A stretch of 64,000 nucleotides of DNA. Source: JBMNPT01 sp050943735. Lineage in GTDB: Bacteria > Bacillota > Clostridia > Oscillospirales > RGIG577. Location of the stretch: positions 62,001 to 126,000 of the forward strand of contig JBMNPT010000004.1 in assembly GCA_050943735.1 (NCBI GenBank), written 5' to 3'. A program made the position numbers and the translations under genes. The stretch's first letter is position 1. Each line of letters starts with the position of its first letter. Positions 59,489 to 64,000 of the stretch are shown in pieces. Under the pieces are notes generated by a model. The model worked only from the letters and a program-made list of their open reading frames with translations. It searched no databases and was not told where the DNA came from.

Positions 59489-61963
59489 TTAAACGCCTTC
59501 TCTTTCCTTACGCAGCTGCTCGGTGCGGGTGAAGTTGTTGGTAGCCACATGGCCGGGCAGAGGCATAATCTTCTCGTGAATGGCATCGATGATCCAGCTT
59601 GCCTGCGGGAAGTACATCTTCTCCAGTTCGGGGCAGGGGCTGATCCAGTTCTTGGCGCCCACCACAGCGGGAGGTGCATCCAGGTAATCGAAGGCCAGGT
59701 CGGTGATGTTGCGGGCGATGTCGCTCAGATGGCTGCCTCTCTCGCAAGCGTCGGAAGCCAGCACAATCTTGCCGGTCTTCTCCACAGACTTCAGCACCAG
59801 ATCGTAATCGAAGGGAACCAGAGTACGGCCGTCGATCACTTCTGCCTCAATGCCATACTTCTCCTTCAGTTCGTCAGCAGCCTTAATGGCTTCGTACAGA
59901 GTAGCACCAAAGGTCAGAATGGTAACGTCCTTACCCTCTCTCTTGATGTCGGGCTTGCCGATTTCCACTTCGTAGTACTCTTCAGGCACACCGTTGGGAG
60001 CGAACTTCTCGCCGATGTCGTACAGCTTCTGGCTCTCGAAGAACACCACAGGGTCGGTACCAGCCAGGGCGGCGTTCATCAGGCCCTTGGCATCGTAAGG
60101 AGTTGCGGGGAATACAACCTTCAGGCCCGGGATGTGAGCGGTCAGAGCGGTCCAGTCCTGAGAGTGCTGTGCACCGTACTTGGCGCCCACAGACACACGC
60201 AGAATCAGAGGCATCTTCAGCTGGCCGGCACTCATGGACTGCCACTTAGCCATCTGGTTGAACACTTCGTCGCCGGAACGGCCGATAAAGTCACAGTACA
60301 TCAGCTCAGCCACCACACGGCCGCCGGCCATGCAGTAACCAACAGCGCTGGCTACGATAGCAGACTCGGAAATGGGAGAGTTGAAGTATCTGTGGTAAGG
60401 CAGGGACATGGTCATGCCCTGGTATACGCCGTAAGCGCCGCCCCAGTCACGCACGTCTTCACCATAGGTGATGAGGGTGGGATCCACATAGAACTTGTTG
60501 AACACTGCTTCAAAGATGGCGTCTCTGTAGGAGAAGGCCTTCAGCTTGGAAACTTCCTTGCCGTCGATGATGCCTCTTCTCTCCTTCTTAGCCAGCTTCT
60601 GCACTCTCTCGTTTTCTTCGTAGGGAGTGGTCACGTCGCAGGGACGATCTTCCATCTTTTCAATGTGCTGGTTGGAGAACATGTACTTGGAAATGCCCTC
60701 GGGATCCTTCACCAGGTCGATACGGGGAGACAGCTCATCGTTGATGGCAACCTTCAGCACGTTGGTGATGGTATCCTTGATATCAGCATCGATCTTGTCC
60801 AGATCAGCATCGGTAGCAACGCCTGCCTTCTTCAGCTCTTCACGGAACAGCTGGATGCAGTCATATTCATGCCACTCGTCGATCTCCTCCTTGGTCCGAT
60901 AAGAGTTCTGGTCGGAAGTGGAGTGACCGCAGAAACGATAGGTCAGCACATCCAGCAGGCAGGGACCCTTGCCTTCTCTCAGCAGGGGCAGCTTGCGGCT
61001 GTAGGCTTCGATCACAGCCAGAGGATTCAGGCCGTCCACTCTTTCGGAGTGCATCTGATCGGGGTTGATGCCGGCGCCCACTCTGGCCAGAATTCCATAA
61101 GCCATGGTTTCGCCGTTGGTCTGACCGCCCATGCCGTAACCGTTGTTCATGAAGTTGAACATTACAGGCAGGCCGCCCTTGTAGTCGTCTTCCCACAGCT
61201 GGGTCAGCTGGTCCATAGCGGCAAAGTTGAAGCCTTCCCATACAGGACCGCAGCCCAGAGAGCCGTCGCCGGCGTTGGCGATGCAGATACCAGCCTTCTT
61301 GTTCACCTTCTTGAACAGAGCGGCACCTGCAGCCACACAGGCACTGCCGCCTACGATGGCGTTGTTGGGGTAAATACCGAAGGGAATGAAGAACAGGTGC
61401 ATGGAGTTGCCCAGGCCCTTGGCAAAGCCGTTGTCACGGCCGAACAGCTCGCACATCAGACCGTACATGAAGAAACGGGTAGCCATTTCCTTCACATCGT
61501 TGGTGCCGTAGTTCTCCTTAATTACCTTGAAGGGTTCGCCATGGAAGAACTCTTCCATAATGGTCATCAGTTCTTCATCGCTCATCTTGCGGATGCAGCT
61601 GAGGCCCTTGGCGATAACTTCACCATGGCTTCTGTGGTTGCCGAAGATGAAGTCGTTCTTGTCCAGCAGATAGCTCTGGCCAACGGCGCTGGCTTCCTGA
61701 CCCAGATACAGGTGAGCAGGTCCAACATATACATAGTCGATGCCGTTGTAGTGCTTGGTCAGACGCACATTCATCAGCATGGTTTCAAACTCACGGATGT
61801 ACTCCATGTCGTGATAGATGTTGATGAGGTCTTCCTTGGTGTAAGTACCGGCCTTCAGTTCGTCAGCAGCGGTCTTGTCGTACTGATTCAGGGGGATGTC
61901 CTTGAAGGACAGAGTTCCCTTCTTTCTCAGTTCTGTGGGATGATAATATTGGCTCTTTGGCAT
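59489..61963 (-). CDS. 2-oxoacid (pyruvate/acetoin-type) dehydrogenase E1, fused alpha and beta subunits
   Basis: An 824-residue fusion. The N-terminal alpha part (about 1-450) has the TPP motif GDGSLGCGP (232-234 onward) to NNGYGMGGQTN, and the phosphoryl-loop region FCGHSTSDQNSYR. The C-terminal beta part (about 475-824) has ITYGEDVRDWGGAYGVYQG, FNSPISESAIVASAVGYCMAGG, VSVGAKYGAQHSQDW and DGRTLVPFDYDLVLKSVEKTGK. It decarboxylates a 2-oxoacid or acetoin and loads the lipoyl group of E2. The two subunits are usually separate genes in Firmicutes. AAGGAGAGG precedes the ATG. Acetoin versus pyruvate versus branched-chain substrate cannot be decided from sequence alone. Confidence 0.9.
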   Translation of the reverse strand: MPKSQYYHPTELRKKGTLSFKDIPLNQYDKTAADELKAGTYTKEDLINIYHDMEYIREFETMLMNVRLTKHYNGIDYVYVGPAHLYLGQEASAVGQSYLLDKNDFIFGNHRSHGEVIAKGLSCIRKMSDEELMTIMEEFFHGEPFKVIKENYGTNDVKEMATRFFMYGLMCELFGRDNGFAKGLGNSMHLFFIPFGIYPNNAIVGGSACVAAGAALFKKVNKKAGICIANAGDGSLGCGPVWEGFNFAAMDQLTQLWEDDYKGGLPVMFNFMNNGYGMGGQTNGETMAYGILARVGAGINPDQMHSERVDGLNPLAVIEAYSRKLPLLREGKGPCLLDVLTYRFCGHSTSDQNSYRTKEEIDEWHEYDCIQLFREELKKAGVATDADLDKIDADIKDTITNVLKVAINDELSPRIDLVKDPEGISKYMFSNQHIEKMEDRPCDVTTPYEENERVQKLAKKERRGIIDGKEVSKLKAFSYRDAIFEAVFNKFYVDPTLITYGEDVRDWGGAYGVYQGMTMSLPYHRYFNSPISESAIVASAVGYCMAGGRVVAELMYCDFIGRSGDEVFNQMAKWQSMSAGQLKMPLILRVSVGAKYGAQHSQDWTALTAHIPGLKVVFPATPYDAKGLMNAALAGTDPVVFFESQKLYDIGEKFAPNGVPEEYYEVEIGKPDIKREGKDVTILTFGATLYEAIKAADELKEKYGIEAEVIDGRTLVPFDYDLVLKSVEKTGKIVLASDACERGSHLSDIARNITDLAFDYLDAPPAVVGAKNWISPCPELEKMYFPQASWIIDAIHEKIMPLPGHVATNNFTRTEQLRKEREGV

Positions 61964-62008
61964 TTGAATCTTCCTCTCCTTAAAATTCTTATGCGTTTAT
62001 GAACTTAC

Positions 62009-63373
62009 TCAGTGAAACAAACCTTCCCGAACGATCTCGCATACGGTGGGATGCGGGAAGATGAATTCCTTGCACTGGTCGATGGTCATTTCCGATTCCA
62101 CCATCATCACACAGGACATGATGAATTCCGAAGCGGGGTTACCCAGGATATGAGCGCCGATCAGGGTGTTGTACTTGGTATTGATGATGAACTTGGCGAT
62201 GCCGTCGCCGCCTTCATTTTCCGCAATGTAACGGCCGCTGTAAGACATGGGCAGCTTCACTACGCGGTAGGGGATACCTCTTTCCTTAGCGGTATCTTCG
62301 GTAATACCTACAGAGCCCACTTCAGGATTGGTGTAGATGACGCCGGGTACAGCGTTGTAACGCATGTGGTCCTTCTTGCCCAGGATGTTGTTGATGGCCA
62401 CTTCCGCACCGCGATATGCGCTGTGGGCCAGCATGGACTTACCGGTGCAGTCGCCGATGGCGTACACGCCAGGCACATTGGTCTGCATCTTGCTGTCCAC
62501 CACAATGCCGGGACGATCGGTCATCACATGGATGTTCTCCAGGCCAAAGCCCTGGGTCACTGCACGACGGCCAATGGACAGCAGCACCTTGTCGCACTTC
62601 TTAACAACCACTTTGCCGTCCTTTTCATAGGTCACTCCGCCGTCCTTTACAGCGGTTACCTTTGCACTCAGCTCAAAAGTGATGCCCTTCTTTTCATAGT
62701 TCTTCTGCAGCAGAGCGGAAATTTCCCGGTCATTGGGGCCGGCAATCTTGTCCAGCATCTCCACTACGGTCACCTTGCTGCCCACACTATTATAATAGGA
62801 AGCCATTTCCAGGCCGATCACGCCGCCGCCGATAACAACCAGCTCATTGGGGATTTCCCGCAGATCGAGAATTTCCCGGTTGGTCATGGCGAAGCCGGAT
62901 TTCAGAGAATCCTGTGCGCCATCGATGGGGGGTACAAACGCGGTAGAACCGGTGGCAATGATCAGGTTCTTGCCCACGTAGCTCTCGCCGCCTGCCACAA
63001 TTTCAAAGCCCTCTGCGGTACGACCCTTGATCATGCCTTCAGCCTTCACCACAGTGACCTTGTTGGCCTTCATGGTCATCTCCACGCCGCTTACCAGGGT
63101 CTTAACCACCTTGTTCTTGCGGTCGATGACAAAGTTTTGATCGATCTTGGCGTTTTCGCTGGACACGCCATACTTTTTGCTGTAGCCCTTGGCATAGTCA
63201 TACAGCTTGGCGCTCTGCAGCAGGGTCTTGGAGGGAATGCATCCCTCGTTGAGGCACACGCCACCCAGCGCGCGCTTCTCGATTACCGCAGCCTTCAGAC
63301 CAGCCTGACCGGCACGTTCCGCAGCCAGATAGCCGCCGGGGCCGCCGCCCAGTACGATTACATCAAATACCAT
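62009..63373 (-). CDS. lpdA: Dihydrolipoyl dehydrogenase (E3)
   Basis: A 454-residue flavoenzyme reoxidising dihydrolipoamide. FAD motif GGGPGGYLAAERAG (9-22); redox disulfide GGVCLNEGC (C40, C45); NAD motif VIGGGVIGLEMASYYNSVG; second FAD motif GVYAIGDCTG; C-terminal catalytic FPHPTVCEIV. No N-terminal lipoyl domain. It lies between E2 and E1. Confidence 0.96.
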   Translation of the reverse strand: MVFDVIVLGGGPGGYLAAERAGQAGLKAAVIEKRALGGVCLNEGCIPSKTLLQSAKLYDYAKGYSKKYGVSSENAKIDQNFVIDRKNKVVKTLVSGVEMTMKANKVTVVKAEGMIKGRTAEGFEIVAGGESYVGKNLIIATGSTAFVPPIDGAQDSLKSGFAMTNREILDLREIPNELVVIGGGVIGLEMASYYNSVGSKVTVVEMLDKIAGPNDREISALLQKNYEKKGITFELSAKVTAVKDGGVTYEKDGKVVVKKCDKVLLSIGRRAVTQGFGLENIHVMTDRPGIVVDSKMQTNVPGVYAIGDCTGKSMLAHSAYRGAEVAINNILGKKDHMRYNAVPGVIYTNPEVGSVGITEDTAKERGIPYRVVKLPMSYSGRYIAENEGGDGIAKFIINTKYNTLIGAHILGNPASEFIMSCVMMVESEMTIDQCKEFIFPHPTVCEIVREGLFH

Positions 63374-63391
63374 TTTATGTATGCCTCCTTT

Positions 63392-64000
63392 TTACTTAGC
63401 AAGGAACAGTGTAAAGTTTTCCAGATTCTTCACCACAGTCTGCAGGAAACGTGCTGCATCAGCGCCGTCCAGGGCTCTGTGGTCGAAGGTGATGGAGAGA
63501 GTCATGGCCTTGTAAGGCACCATCTCGCCGTTGACCACCTTCACACGGTCATGCAGGCAGTTGACGCCCAGAATACCAGTCTGGGGAGGATTGATAACAG
63601 GAGTGAAGTGCTCGATGCCCAGACCGCCCAGGTTGCTCACAGTGAAGCTGGCGCCGCTGAGTACATCGGGAGTGGCCTTGCCATCCTTGCACATCTGGCC
63701 CAGACGCTTGGACTCGGCGCTGATCTCTGCCAGAGAGAGCTTGTTGGCATTGCGGATGGTGGGAACCAGCAGACCCTTGGGGGTATCTACAGCCATGCCC
63801 AGGTGCGCATTCTTGAAGATCTTCATTTCCTTGTCGTTGTAGTGTGCATTCAGGCAGGGATGATCCATCACAGAACGAGCCACCACATACAGCAGGATGT
63901 CGTTCATGGTCAGCTTGGGCAGACCCATCTTCTCGCCCTTGGCCTTGACAGTTTCGCGGAACTTGATCACTTCGGTCATATCGGCAGTGGCATTCAGAGT
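63392..64000 (-). CDS. Dihydrolipoamide acyltransferase (E2), C-terminal catalytic part (gene continues beyond window)
   Basis: The visible 202 residues are the catalytic domain of a 2-oxoacid dehydrogenase E2. TLNATADMTEVIKFRE continues to the window edge without a stop, so the ATG at 63979 is internal; the lipoyl and E3-binding domains should lie upstream. LTMNDILLYVVARSV, FTVSNLGGLGIEHFTPVINPPQTGILGV and the catalytic FDHRALDGADAARFL are visible. It is the head, as far as seen, of E2-lpdA-E1-lplA. Confidence 0.95.
   Translation of the reverse strand, partial: TLNATADMTEVIKFRETVKAKGEKMGLPKLTMNDILLYVVARSVMDHPCLNAHYNDKEMKIFKNAHLGMAVDTPKGLLVPTIRNANKLSLAEISAESKRLGQMCKDGKATPDVLSGASFTVSNLGGLGIEHFTPVINPPQTGILGVNCLHDRVKVVNGEMVPYKAMTLSITFDHRALDGADAARFLQTVVKNLENFTLFLAK

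Noticed and set aside
59549..62002. 817-residue open frame on the plus strand
   Set aside because: Exact antisense of the E1 fusion, which has strong motifs on the minus strand. The antisense protein has no recognisable fold.
58459..64000. Assigning the 2-oxoacid dehydrogenase operon firmly to acetoin catabolism (acoABCL)
   Set aside because: No acetoin regulator or other acetoin gene is visible and E2 is cut off, so only the complex type is called.

Overview
The window looks like chromosomal DNA of a low- to mid-GC Gram-positive anaerobe of class Clostridia, most plausibly a gut Oscillospiraceae/Eubacteriales member (inference). Support comes from an HrcA/CIRCE-controlled hrcA-grpE-dnaK-dnaJ cluster, AddAB in place of RecBCD, a Prp-processed L27 (rplU-prp-rpmA), an infC-rpmI-rplT operon with a Firmicutes-style attenuated leader, the EF-P 5-aminopentanol modification genes (ymfF, ymfH, ymfI), strong AGGAGG ribosome sites and many intrinsic terminators. 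Coding density is high; no gene-free stretch exceeds 300 bases. I saw no CRISPR array, insertion sequence, phage gene or rRNA.

Layout. 1-9.6 kb: the 3' part of a giant secreted protein of MBG/YDG-type repeats ending in three SLH cell-wall anchoring repeats. 9.7-12.7 kb: D-galactonate dehydratase (dgoD) divergent from a GntR/FCD regulator and an EamA transporter, with a palindromic operator at the dgoD start site. 12.7-21 kb (minus strand): rpmE, a small membrane coiled-coil protein, addA, addB and a HAD phosphatase. 21-25 kb (minus): rplT-rpmI-infC, obg and rpmA-prp-rplU. 25-33.4 kb (minus): a long co-directional run, in transcription order DUF4358-like lipoprotein, MBOAT acyltransferase, DHHW protein, ymfF, ymfH, lgt, folD, ymfI. 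33.5-38.6 kb (minus): dnaJ, dnaK, grpE, hrcA. 38.6-39.1 kb: a Cys-rich small protein and tRNA-Leu(CAG). 39.1-46.7 kb: a TRAP transporter locus with a membrane-anchored AraC regulator, a co-translated TRAP-receptor-like lipoprotein, dctPQM and an amidohydrolase. 46.7-49.4 kb: a TetM/EF-G-like GTPase fused to a C-terminal NYN (YacP/Rae1-type) nuclease domain, the most striking gene here. 49.5-51 kb: an ECF sigma factor and membrane partner behind an ECF-type promoter. 51-58.4 kb: a sugar-type ABC transporter with a cyclase-family hydrolase, an AEC carrier, and a divergent SDR plus sugar-phosphate-isomerase-like pair under a palindromic operator. 58.4-64 kb (minus): lipoate ligase, a fused E1 alpha/beta 2-oxoacid dehydrogenase, lpdA and the C-terminal part of E2 (cut by the window end).

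Together the window mixes core information-processing and proteostasis genes with several separate carbon-acquisition modules (hexonate, TRAP substrate, ABC sugar/polyol), each with its own recognisable regulator or operator. All identifications come from reading protein motifs; no database search was run.
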